From contig NZ_JASJPW010000001.1 of assembly GCF_030052995.1 (NCBI RefSeq), forward strand, positions 1,360,501 to 1,424,500: a DNA stretch of 64,000 nt, given 5' to 3'. This document shows positions 8,104-17,325 of this stretch, piece by piece. The stretch comes from Gemmobacter sp. 24YEA27. GTDB lineage: Bacteria > Pseudomonadota > Alphaproteobacteria > Rhodobacterales > Rhodobacteraceae. The translations under genes and the position numbers were made by a program. Numbering within the stretch: the first letter of the stretch is position 1; the number at the start of each line of letters is the position of its first letter. The notes under the pieces were generated by a model. The model searched no databases and had not been told where the DNA came from. It saw nothing but the letters and a program-made list of their open reading frames with translations.

Positions 8104-9300
8104 TCACAAAAACGACCGCCCGGGCCCGGGCAATGCCACGCCCAGATGCGCCGCCACACTTGCCCCCACATCCGCAAAGGCCCGGAGCCCGATCCCGCGC
8201 CGACCCGCGCCATAGCCCAGCACCGGCACCCGTTCTCGGGTATGTTCCGTGCCGCGCCAGGTCGGGTCATTGCCATGATCTGCGGTAAAGATCGCCAGAT
8301 CCCCGGGCCCAAGCCGGTCGAGAAAGCGGGGCAGGGCGGCGTCAAAGCTTTCCAGGGCCCGCGCATAGCCCGCCACATCGCGGGGATGGCCGTAAAGCGT
8401 ATCGAATTCAACGAAATTCGCGAATACCAGGGCGCCGTCTTCGGCCTCGCGCCCCATCCGGACCAGATGGTCGAAGAGATCGGCATCGGACTGGCCCTTC
8501 CAGAGTTTCCCGATCCCCCGCATCGAGAAAATATCGCCGATCTTGCCGATCCCATGCACCATGCCGCCCGCAGCCATCACATGTTCCGGCAGTGTCGGGG
8601 CCGGGGGCAGATGGGCATAGTCACGCCGGTTCGCGGTGCGGTGAAACGCGTCGCAATCTCCGGTAAAGGGCCGCGCGATGACCCGGCCGACGCGGCGCGC
8701 ATGCAGATAGGGCGCCAGCGCTGCACAGAGGGCCAGCAGCCGGTCCAGCCCGAACCAGTCCTCATGCGCCGCGATCTGGAACACGCTGTCGGCCGAAGTA
8801 TAGCAGATCGGCCAGCCGCTGCGTTTATGGTCTTCGCAAAAGCGCCGGATCACCGGCAGGCCCGAGGCATGGCAGTTCCCCAGTATCCCCCCGGTTCCGG
8901 CCAGACGACAGACCTCGGCCACGAGATCCGGCGGAAAGGCGGGGGTTGCATCGGGAAAAAGCGTCCAGTCCCAGGGCACGGGCACGCCCGCGAGCTCCCA
9001 ATGACCCGAAGGCGTGTCCTTGCCGTTCGAGACTTCCTCAGCCGCGCCCCAAAGGCCCTCGGGCGTGGCCCCGAGCCCTGGCGCCGCCTCGCCCGAGGCC
9101 AGCCGAATTGCCGCGCCAAGGCCCAGCCGGTCAAGATTGGGCAAAGAGAGCGGGCCTTTACGGCCCTGATCCGCCGCCCCTGCCGCACAGGCGCGGGCGA
9201 TATGGAGGAGCGTATTCGCGCCTTCATCGCCAAAAGCTGCCGCATCAGGGGCACCACCGCAGCCGACGGAATCCAGCACGATCAGAAAGGCGCGCGCCAT
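8104..9300 (-). CDS. deoB: Phosphopentomutase
   Basis: Interconverts (deoxy)ribose 1-phosphate and 5-phosphate, linking nucleoside phosphorolysis to sugar catabolism. It is 398 residues, within the family range (about 390-407). The alkaline-phosphatase-fold start FLIVLDSVGCGGAPDA holds the first metal-binding Asp. GKDTPSGHWEL carries the phosphorylated Thr region, and FTADHGNDPTWRGTEHTRE near the C-terminus supplies further metal ligands. The deoA stop (9301) directly abuts its ATG (9300), a strong operon sign. It takes deoxyribose 1-phosphate from DeoA; no deoC (aldolase) is visible in the window. Confidence 0.97.
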   Translation of the reverse strand: MARAFLIVLDSVGCGGAPDAAAFGDEGANTLLHIARACAAGAADQGRKGPLSLPNLDRLGLGAAIRLASGEAAPGLGATPEGLWGAAEEVSNGKDTPSGHWELAGVPVPWDWTLFPDATPAFPPDLVAEVCRLAGTGGILGNCHASGLPVIRRFCEDHKRSGWPICYTSADSVFQIAAHEDWFGLDRLLALCAALAPYLHARRVGRVIARPFTGDCDAFHRTANRRDYAHLPPAPTLPEHVMAAGGMVHGIGKIGDIFSMRGIGKLWKGQSDADLFDHLVRMGREAEDGALVFANFVEFDTLYGHPRDVAGYARALESFDAALPRFLDRLGPGDLAIFTADHGNDPTWRGTEHTRERVPVLGYGAGRRGIGLRAFADVGASVAAHLGVALPGPGRSFL

Positions 9301-10656
9301 TCAGCCGATCCTTTTCAGCACAAGCGGCCCGTCGCCAGGCGTGCAGCCGCTGGCCATGCGATCCTGCGCAAAGCCCGCCGGATCCGAGATCCGGTAGGCG
9401 CGCTGCACTGCGGCCACGGCGGCCTCGGCGCTTTCGATGCTGCTGGCATGGACCATGGCCAGCGGCGCGCCATCCGCCACATCTTCGCCCGGCGCCGCCA
9501 GATCGGAAAGCCCGACCGAGGGGTTGATCCGCGCCCCCTCGCGCGTTCTGCCGCCACCAAGCGCCACCACCACATGGCCAAGCGCTTCGCCGTCAATCGC
9601 GGTGATGATACCGCCATCTGTCAGGCCGGCGGGCGGTGGCACTTCCATCACCACCGGGGCCGAGGGCAGGCGGTCAGGCCAGCGTTCGACGAAATCCGAA
9701 GGCCCGCCCTGGGCTGCGACCATTCGGCCAAAGATCTCGGCCGCCCGGCCGGAATCCAGGGCTGCGAGGATCTTCGCGGCCCCCGCCTGCGCATCAGAGG
9801 CCAGCCCGGCCAGCGCCAGCGCCTCGCCGCCCAGATCGCCGGTCAACAGCCGCAGGTCGGAATTGACCGAAGTGCCGGTCAGCGTTTCCATCACCTCGAT
9901 CACCTCCAGCGCATTGCCGGCGGCGGTTGCAAGCGGCTGATCCATATCGGTGATCAGCGCCCGCGCCTGACAGCCCGCGCCCTGCGCCACGCTCACGAGG
10001 GCCCGCGCCAGCCTTTCGGCATCTTCCAGGGTCTTCATAAAGGCCCCCGAGCCGCATTTCACGTCAAGCACCAGCGCCCCCACCCCGGCCGCGAGCTTTT
10101 TCGACAGGATCGAGGCGGTAATCAGGTCGATGCTTTCGACCGTGCCGGTGACATCGCGGATCGCGTAAAGCCGGCGGTCCGCCGGGGCCAGTGCCTCGCC
10201 CGCCGCGACGATCGCGCAGCCGATCCGTGAGACCTGAAGCTGCATCTCGGCCTCGGGAAGTGCGGTGCGCAGCCCCGGGATCGCCTCGAGCTTATCAAGC
10301 GTGCCGCCGGTAAACCCCAGTCCGCGCCCCGAGACCATCGGAACCCAGGCGTCACAGGCGGCCAGCGCCGGCGCCAGCAAGAGCGAAATGCAATCGCCGA
10401 TTCCGCCGGTCGAATGCTTGTCCACCACCGGGCCGGGCAGCGACCAGCGCAACCTGCGCCCGCTGTCACGCATGCCTTCCGTCAGCGCGACGCGCCCTTC
10501 ATCCGACAGACCGCGCAAAAGCACCGCCATCGCGAAAGCTCCCGCCTGGGCATCCGAGACCGCGCCGCTGGCAAGCCCGAGCGCGAAGCCGCGCAGGTCT
10601 TCCTCATCGGGGGTATTGCCGTCGCGGAGGGTCGCGATGACACGGGCGGGCTCCAT
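9301..10656 (-). CDS. deoA: Thymidine phosphorylase
   Basis: Splits thymidine or deoxyuridine with phosphate into the base and deoxyribose 1-phosphate. It is 451 residues, somewhat longer than E. coli DeoA (440). The signature VSGRGLGFTGGTLDKLE, with a phosphate/pyrimidine site at DKHSTGGIGD before it, identifies the pyrimidine nucleoside phosphorylase family. The C-terminal domain includes the Gly-rich MVHASSIESAEAAVAAV stretch. It starts one base after the cdd stop and ends directly at the deoB start. Pyrimidine-nucleoside phosphorylase (Pdp) is an alternative, but the length and the neighbour deoB favour DeoA. Confidence 0.95.
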   Translation of the reverse strand: MEPARVIATLRDGNTPDEEDLRGFALGLASGAVSDAQAGAFAMAVLLRGLSDEGRVALTEGMRDSGRRLRWSLPGPVVDKHSTGGIGDCISLLLAPALAACDAWVPMVSGRGLGFTGGTLDKLEAIPGLRTALPEAEMQLQVSRIGCAIVAAGEALAPADRRLYAIRDVTGTVESIDLITASILSKKLAAGVGALVLDVKCGSGAFMKTLEDAERLARALVSVAQGAGCQARALITDMDQPLATAAGNALEVIEVMETLTGTSVNSDLRLLTGDLGGEALALAGLASDAQAGAAKILAALDSGRAAEIFGRMVAAQGGPSDFVERWPDRLPSAPVVMEVPPPAGLTDGGIITAIDGEALGHVVVALGGGRTREGARINPSVGLSDLAAPGEDVADGAPLAMVHASSIESAEAAVAAVQRAYRISDPAGFAQDRMASGCTPGDGPLVLKRIG

Positions 10657-10657
10657 C

Positions 10658-11077
10658 TCAGGCGGCCCCGCCGCTTTCGGCGCGGGCCATATGTGCTGCG
10701 CCGAAAGCGCCGGGCAACAGCTCGGCCACGGTCATGTTCAGGGTCTTGCCCTCGGTGGTGGCGAGCGTCACCACCACGTCAGGGGCAGCGAATTCGGCGA
10801 TTTTCTGACGGCAGCCACCGCAACAGGGCACCGGTTCGGGGCTGTCGGCGATGACCAGGAGGCCGGCGATCCTTCGCTCGCCGGCGGCGCACATGGCGGC
10901 GATGGCGCCGGCCTCGGCGCAGGTGCCTTCGGGATAGGCGATGTTCTCAACATTGACACCGGTAAAGACGGCGCCGCTGGTCGTGCGCAGTGCCACCCCG
11001 ACCTTAAAGCCCGAATAGGGCGCATAGGCATGATCGCGGATGCGGGTTGCGGGCGCGCGCAGGCTCTCATTCGGCAT
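10658..11077 (-). CDS. cdd: Cytidine deaminase
   Basis: Deaminates cytidine and deoxycytidine to uridine and deoxyuridine, feeding DeoA and then Upp. It is 139 residues, the short homotetrameric type. Zinc site: Cys53-Ala54-Glu55 (TCAEAG), with Glu55 as the proton shuttle, plus Cys85 and Cys88 in PCCGGCRQ. First gene of the five-gene leftward salvage operon; the 163-base gap to the divergent prmA should hold the promoters of both. The ATG at 11077 opens MPNESLRAPA. Confidence 0.97.
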   Translation of the reverse strand: MPNESLRAPATRIRDHAYAPYSGFKVGVALRTTSGAVFTGVNVENIAYPEGTCAEAGAIAAMCAAGERRIAGLLVIADSPEPVPCCGGCRQKIAEFAAPDVVVTLATTEGKTLNMTVAELLPGAFGAAHMARAESGGAA

Positions 11078-11240
11078 CGGTTACTCCGGGATATGCCAGC
11101 CAACCCTGGCGCGAAGGCGCTGGCGCCGCAAGCGGGCTGATCGGACCGGCGCCATGTGCGGCACAGCCTGACCATGGCAGGTTGACCCTGACGGGGGCGG
11201 GGTCTAGGACCAGATCAACCCCAGATCCGGAGAAAACACC

Positions 11241-12113
11241 ATGCCAACCTGGTCCGCTCTGACGACGCTTACCGGCGAGGAGGCCGCCCGCGCGCTTGGC
11301 GAAGCGATCGAGGACCAGGAGCCCGAGCCCTATGGCGTCGGCGTTTTCGAGGTCGAGGACGGGTCCGGCCTCTGGGAGGTTGGCGCCTATTATACCGAGG
11401 TGCCCGATGACATCGTGCTGGATATCCTCGCCGCCGCCTATGGCGCGAAAAGCTTCCTGATTTCCGAGCTTCCCGAGGTCGACTGGGTCGCCAAAGTGCA
11501 GCGCGAGCTGCATCCGGTCGATGCCGGGCGCTTCTTCGTGTTTGGCAGCCATGACGCTGATAAGGTGCCCGAGGGGCGCGTCGCGCTGCAGATCGAGGCG
11601 ACCATGGCCTTTGGCACCGGCCATCACGGCACCACGCTGGGCTGCCTTCTGGCGTTCGACAAGCTTTACGAGGAGGGCTGCCGCCCCGCCAAAGTCGCCG
11701 ATATCGGCGCGGGCACGGCGGTGCTGGCGATGGCGGCGGCGAAAATGCTGCCCGATGCGCTGGTGATTGCCTCGGATATCGACCCGGTGGCGGTGGATGT
11801 TGCCAGGGCCAATGTGGCGATCAATGATCTGGAGGGCCGGATCGAATGCGTCGAGGCCGCCGGGTTCGATCACCGCAGGCTGCGCGACGAGGCGCCCTGG
11901 GATCTGGTCTTTGCCAATATCCTGAAAGGGCCGCTGGTCGAACTGGCACCGGTCATGTCGAAAATGACAAAGCCGGGATCGAAGGTGATTCTTTCCGGCC
12001 TGCTGGTCGTTCAGGCGGAAAGCATCGTTGAAAGTTACGTGGCTTCACAGTTTCGTTTGCAAGACAGAAACGATCTGGGTGAATGGTCGGCATTGATCAT
12101 GGAGCGTGTGTAA
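11241..12113 (+). CDS. prmA: Ribosomal protein L11 methyltransferase
   Basis: Trimethylates lysines and the N-terminus of ribosomal protein L11 using SAM. It is 290 residues, normal. The N-terminal L11-binding domain covers about the first 100 residues. The SAM domain has FGTGHHGTT, then VADIGAGTAVLAMAAAK (motif I, about 153-169) and SDIDPVAVDVARAN; FANILKGPLVELAP is the NxxPPY-equivalent substrate loop of PrmA. ATG 11241 follows CGGAGAAAACACC. It is divergent from cdd. Nothing nearby is related in function, which is usual for prmA. Confidence 0.95.
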   Translation: MPTWSALTTLTGEEAARALGEAIEDQEPEPYGVGVFEVEDGSGLWEVGAYYTEVPDDIVLDILAAAYGAKSFLISELPEVDWVAKVQRELHPVDAGRFFVFGSHDADKVPEGRVALQIEATMAFGTGHHGTTLGCLLAFDKLYEEGCRPAKVADIGAGTAVLAMAAAKMLPDALVIASDIDPVAVDVARANVAINDLEGRIECVEAAGFDHRRLRDEAPWDLVFANILKGPLVELAPVMSKMTKPGSKVILSGLLVVQAESIVESYVASQFRLQDRNDLGEWSALIMERV

Positions 12114-12233
12114 ACACCTGAAGATGCAAATAAAAATTGCAATGATTTGAGGGTGTTCGAGGAAATTGCCCCAATTCCGCCATATTTAAACCGCATGAAT
12201 TCCTTATGGCGGGGGCCATGGGAGTAGCTGGTC

Positions 12234-12593
12234 ATGACTTTGGCTGACCCGAATTACAAAGCTTTCTCCGGGCGTCTGCGCCGGATCGAAAAGGCCCATC
12301 GCAAGGGCTATGGTTTCGAGGCCAAAGGCACTATGGGCCGGTCGTCGACCTGGCAGCGCGAGCGTACATTTGGCAAGACGATCCGGGCGGTATTGGTCCT
12401 GCTCATGATTGGCTGGATCATGAAAGGCGCCATCTATTTTTATGTTGGCGACGAGGTTTATGAGCAACGCGTGGCAGGTCTCGCGACCGGCAGCGATTTC
12501 GACCCGATCGCGGCGAAAATCATGTCCGCCGATCCGGTAACTAAGCTGGTGGCCTCTTTCCTGGGCGAAGTCTTCCCGGCACAGCGCCAGTAA
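12234..12593 (+). CDS. Small conserved membrane protein, unknown function
   Basis: 119 residues. A basic cytoplasmic N-terminus (many Arg/Lys, residues 10-45) is followed by one transmembrane helix at about 50-72 (IRAVLVLLMIGWIMKGAIYF), then a mostly soluble C-terminal part ending EVFPAQRQ. The topology is N-in, C-out by the positive-inside rule. ATG 12234 is preceded by GGGAG at a loose spacing. The gap to prmA is AT-rich (12120-12200) and probably carries its promoter. I know no function; the type is common in Rhodobacteraceae genomes. Confidence 0.75.
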   Translation: MTLADPNYKAFSGRLRRIEKAHRKGYGFEAKGTMGRSSTWQRERTFGKTIRAVLVLLMIGWIMKGAIYFYVGDEVYEQRVAGLATGSDFDPIAAKIMSADPVTKLVASFLGEVFPAQRQ

Positions 12594-12881
12594 TCCAGGC
12601 CTCGCGGCTGCGCGCCCAGGTTCCGTACCGGCTGGTCGCTGTCGTCTGATCTTCCATATACTGTTCTGCGCGAGACCGCCCCGGCCGATGCCGCGTGGCG
12701 GTTTTCTCACTCGTGGAGCAGCCAGGCGCATCAGGCATGGGCGAAAGGCACTGGTATCAGACTGGCGTGGAGAAAGAAAACAAGGGCCCTGAAAAGCAGA
12801 AGGACCGCCTGCGACTTCTGTCGCGAGACGGTCCCTTACTTGTCCTGTGACCCGTTCGGTCAGGGAGACTGAGGAGTGACC
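12594..12881 (-). terminator. 3' region of the DUF1127 gene with terminator hairpin (12802-12834)
   Basis: On the minus strand, about 48 bases after the DUF1127 stop, GGACCG-TCTC-GCGAC, loop AGAA, GTCGC-AGG-CGGTCC forms a strong hairpin followed by TTCTGCTTTTC, so it is a likely intrinsic terminator. Between stop and hairpin lies ACTCCTCAGTCTCCC, whose CTCCT resembles an anti-Shine-Dalgarno motif. The remaining bases 12594-12780 show nothing I recognise. Confidence 0.5.
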
Positions 12882-13085
12882 TCAGCGACCCAGCATCTCG
12901 ATGTCACCGCGGCACAGGCCGATATCGTCAAGCTCGCGATCCGAGAGCTTCGACAGGGCCTTCCGGGTGACGCGTGCGTCGTTCCAGGCTTTGAAGGCAG
13001 AAAAAATGCCACCAAAGCCGTTTACGGCGCGATACGTCGTGATGGCGCCGAACGGCGCAGGGCGGCTCGTTTCGATGGCGGCCAT
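12882..13085 (-). CDS. DUF1127 domain-containing protein
   Basis: A 67-residue Arg/Lys-rich cytoplasmic protein. The C-terminal half, [24 protein letters not shown], is the DUF1127 (YjiS-like) signature. Members in related Rhodobacter and Agrobacterium species bind RNA or influence small-RNA turnover, phosphate and carbon metabolism and stress; that role is known for a few only and is an inference here. Monocistronic: convergent with the membrane-protein gene, divergent from ruvC. Upstream AAAAGATAAGGAAACAGTCC before the ATG provides AAGGA as ribosome binding site. Confidence 0.88.
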   Translation of the reverse strand: MAAIETSRPAPFGAITTYRAVNGFGGIFSAFKAWNDARVTRKALSKLSDRELDDIGLCRGDIEMLGR

Positions 13086-13407
13086 GGGACTGTTTCCTTA
13101 TCTTTTTAAACTGACTGTTTTGCGGGCGATCATCGCCTCGTGCAGCCAGATAAACGTGCTGCAGGTGCAAAGCAAGCCATGCGCCAGCAAGCCCGCAATG
13201 CAGTTATTGCATGGCTCAGGACGCAAATCTGCCATGATTCTCGCTGGTCTGATGCTGCACTTGCAGCATTCTGTCGGCGGTATGGCGCCGGGTGTCGTTT
13301 TCAGGCCTGGCCGGGACCCGTTCCCGGGAATTCCAGGCGCTAAGAACGCGATTGGCGGATGTTCTCTTTTCGTGCTAGTACGGTTCAAAAGCAAAAAGAG
13401 GGCAGTG
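13086..13407. other. 322-base gap between divergent DUF1127 gene and ruvC
   Basis: No convincing gene. It should carry both promoters. A degenerate SOS-type box (listed separately) lies 33 bases before ruvC. Short frames across it have non-coding composition. Confidence 0.5.
13361..13375 (+). promoter_or_regulatory. Degenerate LexA-type box upstream of ruvC
   Basis: GTTC-TCTTTTC-GTGC matches the alphaproteobacterial SOS consensus GTTC-N7-GTTC with one mismatch, 33 bases before the ruvC ATG. ruv genes are SOS-regulated in many bacteria, which supports it, but a single mismatched box in 64 kb is weak evidence. Confidence 0.35.
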
Positions 13408-13919
13408 ATGCGCGTAATCGGCATTGATCCGGGGCTCAGGAACCTTGGCTGGGGGGTGATTGATGTCGCGGGATCGCGCCTGACCCATGTCGCGAATGGC
13501 ATCTGCCACTCGGATGCGACGACCGGAGATCTCGCGCGCCGCCTCGCCTCGCTGCATTTCCAGCTGACCCGGGTGTTTCAGGACTGGCAGCCGGAAACGG
13601 CGGCGGTCGAACATACCTTCGTCAATAAAGACGCGGTGGCGACGCTGAAGCTCGGCCAGGCGCGGGGGATCGCATTGCTGGTTCCGGCGCAATTCGGGCT
13701 GGAGGTCGGGGAATATGCGCCAAATGCGGTGAAAAAAACGGTGGTCGGGTCGGCCATGCCGCTAAACAACAGGTGGATCATATGGTGCGGCTGCATTTGC
13801 CGGGCGCGAAGGTGGCGGGGCCGGATGCGGCGGATGCGCTTGCGATCGCGATCTGCCACGCCCATCACACGCAAAGCGCGGGCCGGTTGCAGGCGGCCGT
13901 GAAGCGGGCTGCCGGTTGA
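13408..13919 (+). pseudogene. ruvC: Holliday junction resolvase RuvC, frameshifted
   Basis: RuvC is the endonuclease that nicks Holliday junctions after RuvAB branch migration. The N-terminal part is sound: [16 protein letters not shown] has the first catalytic Asp (Asp7) and [11 protein letters not shown] the catalytic Glu. After VKKTVVGS the frame breaks near 13750 (GGGTCGGCC, where one more G restores the family reading). The expected end, with the last two catalytic Asp in [18 protein letters not shown], lies in another frame and closes at 13917-13919. As read, the protein keeps its first frame to 13902 and lacks two of four catalytic acids. Because the out-of-frame part is perfectly preserved, a sequencing error or a very recent mutation is likely. 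First gene of the ruv cluster. Confidence 0.88.
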
Positions 13920-13931
13920 AAGGATTTGGGG

Positions 13932-14609
13932 ATGATCGGAAAGATTTCGGGGCGGCTGGACTGGAAGGGGATCGACACGGTGCTGATCGATTGCCGGGGC
14001 GTGGGCTATATTGTTCATGTCTCTGACCGCACGCTGGCGGGCCTGCCGCCTGAGGGCGAGATGGTGGCGCTTTATACCGACCTGCTGGTGCGCGAGGATC
14101 TTTTGCAGCTCTTCGGCTTTCCAACCATGATAGAAAAGGAATGGCATAAGCTTTTGATGACGGTGCAGGGGGTGGGGGCCAAGGCCTCGATGGCGATCCT
14201 CGGTGCGCTCGGGGCCGAGGGGGCCGCGCGGGCAATCACGCTCGGGGATGCGCGGGCGGTGCAGGCGGCGCCCGGCGTCGGCCCGAAACTGGCGCAGCGC
14301 GTGATCCTCGAGCTGAAATCGAAAGCACCGTCCCTCATGGCGCGTGGCGCGGGCCTCGCCCATGGCGATGCGCCGGTGCTGGAAGAACCCGAGGCCGCGC
14401 CTGTGCCGCGCAAAGCCGCAAAGCCGAAACCCCCGTCCGAGGGGGCGATCCGCGCCGCTTATACCGCCGATGCGCTCTCGGCGCTGGCCAATCTCGGCTA
14501 TGGCACGTCGGATGCAGCCGAAGCGGTGGCGCGGGTCTCGGGCGAAAATCCAGAGGCAGATACGGCGGCGCTGATCCGGCTGGCGCTGAAACATCTCGCG
14601 CCGCGTTAA
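13932..14609 (+). CDS. ruvA: Holliday junction branch migration protein RuvA
   Basis: Tetrameric DNA-binding protein that holds the four-way junction and recruits the RuvB motor. It is 225 residues from ATG 13932 ([13 protein letters not shown]); a TTG two codons upstream is in frame but not needed. Domain I is the OB fold, with [12 protein letters not shown]. Domain II has two HhH motifs ([17 protein letters not shown] and [19 protein letters not shown]), followed by an acidic/proline linker. Domain III ([20 protein letters not shown]...) is the RuvB-binding UBA-like end. It follows ruvC by 12 bases, so ruvCA are cotranscribed. Intact, unlike its two partners here. Confidence 0.95.
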   Translation: MIGKISGRLDWKGIDTVLIDCRGVGYIVHVSDRTLAGLPPEGEMVALYTDLLVREDLLQLFGFPTMIEKEWHKLLMTVQGVGAKASMAILGALGAEGAARAITLGDARAVQAAPGVGPKLAQRVILELKSKAPSLMARGAGLAHGDAPVLEEPEAAPVPRKAAKPKPPSEGAIRAAYTADALSALANLGYGTSDAAEAVARVSGENPEADTAALIRLALKHLAPR

Positions 14610-14669
14610 GCGGGGCTTGATGCGGACCGGCCGTTCTCCATATCTTTGAGAGAAGGAGACCGCAAACCG

Positions 14670-15581
14670 ATGGGAAATATCCGCACTTTCGTCCTGATGG
14701 CGGTGCTGACCGCGCTGTTTATGGGGCTGGGCGCGTTGCTCGGAGGCGCCACCGGCGCCGTTGTCGCGCTTTTGATCGCGGCGGCGATGAACCTCTATAC
14801 ATATTGGAATTCCGACAAGTCGGTCTTGCGGATGACCGGCGCCCGGGCCGTGGATGAGCATTCAGCCCCGGATCTGGTCGGTATTGTGAACCAGCTGGCG
14901 GATGCCGCCGGGATGCCGCGCCCGAAGGTCTATATAATGGAGACCGCGCAACCCAATGCCTTTGCCACCGGGCGCAACCCGGAGAATGCCGCAGTGGCGG
15001 CGACGACGGGCCTTTTGAACAGCCTTTCACGCGAAGAGATCGCGGCAGTGATGGCGCATGAACTGGCCCATATCAAAAACCGCGACACCCTGACGATGAC
15101 AGTGACCGCGACCTTCGCCGGTGCCATCGCGATGCTTGCGAATTTCGGCATGTTCTTCGGTAATTCCGACCGCGAGCGCCCTGGTGGCATGATCGGAACG
15201 ATTGCGCTGATGATCCTCGCGCCGATGGCGGCGGGGATCGTGCAAATGGCCATCTCGCGCAGCCGGGAATATGAGGCGGACCGGCTTGGTGCCGAAATCT
15301 GCGGTCGTCCGGACTGGCTCGCCTCTGCGCTGCGCAAGATTGACGGGCTGGCGCGGGGACGGATGAATGTCCAGGCCGAGAAGGATCCGGCGCTGGCGCA
15401 TATGTTCATCATAAACCCGCTGAACGGGCGCGGCGCCGATAACCTCTTTTCCACGCATCCCGCGACGAAAAACCGGATCGCGGCCCTGATGGAGCTGCGC
15501 CCGACCCGTCAGGAGGGCAATATCCGCCGCAGTTCCGTGCCGAAATCCGGCCGCAATATCCGCCAGGACCCATGGGGCTGA
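14670..15581 (+). CDS. htpX: Membrane metalloprotease HtpX
   Basis: M48B zinc protease of the inner membrane that degrades misfolded membrane proteins together with FtsH. It is 303 residues. Two N-terminal helices span about 6-25 and 26-45, the catalytic motif is H130-E131-L-A-H134 ([14 protein letters not shown]), two further helices lie at about 143-160 and 173-190, and the third zinc ligand is Glu in [15 protein letters not shown] 14670 has AGAAGGAG before it. It sits between ruvA and ruvB, an unusual insertion into the ruv group; the 60-base gap from ruvA leaves room for its own promoter. The basic tail after [12 protein letters not shown] is common in the family. Confidence 0.95.
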   Translation: MGNIRTFVLMAVLTALFMGLGALLGGATGAVVALLIAAAMNLYTYWNSDKSVLRMTGARAVDEHSAPDLVGIVNQLADAAGMPRPKVYIMETAQPNAFATGRNPENAAVAATTGLLNSLSREEIAAVMAHELAHIKNRDTLTMTVTATFAGAIAMLANFGMFFGNSDRERPGGMIGTIALMILAPMAAGIVQMAISRSREYEADRLGAEICGRPDWLASALRKIDGLARGRMNVQAEKDPALAHMFIINPLNGRGADNLFSTHPATKNRIAALMELRPTRQEGNIRRSSVPKSGRNIRQDPWG

Positions 15582-15751
15582 GAGCGCGCCTCCTTCCGGC
15601 TTCAGTTGAGTAACTGGATCAGGGGAAAATGAACGCCCTCTGACTTAAATGCTTCTGCCGGAGGCATCGCGCCGCAGGGCACGACAAGCTGCCCGGATTT
15701 GCCTCTTCCGGCGGCTTGCAAAGCGCGCGCCGTTCGGGGATTGTTCCGCCT

Positions 15752-16784
15752 ATGACCCAGCCCGACCCCTCGCTTCGCCCTGACCGCCTGCCCGAAGACA
15801 GTGACCGCGCGTTGCGCCCTCAGGCATTGGAGGATTTTACCGGCCAGGCCGAGGCCCGCGCCAATCTGCGCGTCTTCATCGAAAGCGCGAAAATGCGCGG
15901 CGAGGCGATGGATCACACCTTGTTCCATGGCCCGCCTGGCCTTGGCAAAACCACCCTGGCGCAGATCATGGCACGCGAACTGGGCGTGGGATTTCGCATG
16001 ACCTCGGGGCCCGTACTGGCGCGTCCAGGCGATCTTGCCGCCATCCTCACCAATCTCGAGCCGCGCGATGTGCTGTTCATCGACGAGATCCACCGGCTGT
16101 CCCCGATCGTCGAAGAGGTGCTCTACCCGGCGATGGAGGATTTCGCGCTGGATCTGGTGATCGGCGAGGGGCCGGCGGCGCGCACCGTCCGGATTGACCT
16201 GCAACCCTTCACTCTGGTCGGCGCCACCACGCGCCTTGGTCTTCTGACCACCCCCCTGCGCGACCGGTTCGGCATTCCGACCCGGCTGCAATTCTATACC
16301 GAGGATGAACTGTTTCGCATCGTCTCGCGCGGCGCGGGCCTGCTTGGCATCGAGGCCGACGAGCCGGGCTGCCGCGAGATCGCGCGGCGCGCGCGTGGCA
16401 CGCCCCGTATCGCCGGCCGTCTTTTGCGCCGGGTGGTCGATTTCGCGCTGGTCGAGGCCGGCGGCCGCATCAGCCGCGAGCTTGCCGATCGTGCTTTGAC
16501 CCGGCTTGGCGTTGACACGATCGGACTCGATGGGGCCGACCGCCGCTACCTCTCGCTGCTTGCCGAGAATTACGGTGGCGGCCCGGTCGGCGTGGAGACC
16601 ATTGCCGCCGCGCTGTCAGAGCCGCGCGACGCGCTGGAAGAGGTGATCGAGCCCTATCTGCTGCAACAGGGTCTGATTCAGCGCACCCGCGCGCGGGCGG
16701 ATGCTTGCCGCCAAAGCCTGGCGCCATCTCGGGCTCGTGGCGCCGCGCCCGCCTCAGGGGCAGAGTGATTTCTTCCAGGACTGA
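15752..16784 (+). pseudogene. ruvB: Holliday junction branch migration ATPase RuvB, frameshifted near C-terminus
   Basis: AAA+ motor that drives branch migration with RuvA. The reading is normal through Walker A ([18 protein letters not shown]), Walker B ([11 protein letters not shown]), sensor I (VGATTR) and the winged-helix domain to QQGLIQRT. There the sequence ACCCGCGCGCGGGCGG (about 16685-16702) carries one base too many (or two too few). The usual end ([17 protein letters not shown] and on to DFFQD) continues in another frame to the TGA at 16782-16784, while the read frame stops at 16768 with about 25 foreign residues. The lost segment is the DNA-binding winged helix end, so activity could suffer if the shift is real. 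ATG 15752 begins [10 protein letters not shown]. Confidence 0.88.
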
Positions 16785-16794
16785 TCTCCGCACT

Positions 16795-16816
16795 CTGGGA
16801 TAAATATTCAGACTTA
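16795..16816 (+). repeat. Degenerate copy of the GATATTT intergenic element
   Basis: CTGGGATAAATATTCAGACTT, shortly after ruvB, resembles the CGGGATATTTTCAGACAG core found at 21766 and 29703. It lacks the ATGAA tail and an obvious hairpin. Confidence 0.3.
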
Positions 16817-16916
16817 AGACGCCGGGCGCTGGCTGCTGCGCCGGGGCTTCTTGCACCCGGTGGGGCCATATGGGTAATATAGGCGCACAGACGTTAAGCC
16901 CCCAAGGATGCCCGCT

Positions 16917-17102
16917 ATGACCCTGCCAGCCCCGGACACCAAGATCGTCACCACCTGGAAAGTGGCCTGCGACGGCGGCGAGGGCGCTCTGGGTCACCCG
17001 CGCGTCTGGCTTGCGATCCCGCAGGACAGCGGCTTTGTCGAATGCGGCTATTGCGACCGCCGGTTCGAGATCGACCGCGCCCATGCGCATGACGATCACT
17101 GA
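16917..17102 (+). CDS. Zinc-finger (CHCC) domain protein
   Basis: 61 residues. One Cys and His ([17 protein letters not shown]) plus a CxxC pair ([10 protein letters not shown]) make the CHCC zinc ribbon found at the end of the mitochondrial complex I subunit NDUFS6. Stand-alone versions are common in Alphaproteobacteria, where they probably accompany NADH dehydrogenase assembly; that role is known for the mitochondrial relative and inferred here. The ATG at 16917 follows AAGGATGCCCGCT; a second in-frame ATG at 16908 is possible but has no spacing for a ribosome binding site. Confidence 0.85.
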   Translation: MTLPAPDTKIVTTWKVACDGGEGALGHPRVWLAIPQDSGFVECGYCDRRFEIDRAHAHDDH

Positions 17103-17325
17103 AAAAGCCCGCTAACCCCGGCCTTCATTTCGCAGACCGGCGATGCAGATTTCGTTCCGACTCCGCGACGGAGAGGTCTGTCTGCACTGATTGACTTTTA
17201 TACCTTTGGCCGCAGGCCATTTCGTGCAGCGTTTTCTCAGGGTGATGGCGCTGCAACAGAGGCGTGTCGCAGACCAGATCCCGCGCAGTGGCGCTTTGCG
17301 CCGGGCAACGCGGGGATCTGGTGGC

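Noticed and set aside
8146..10230. 694-codon plus-strand frame opposite deoB/deoA
   Set aside because: Antisense shadow of two well-conserved genes.
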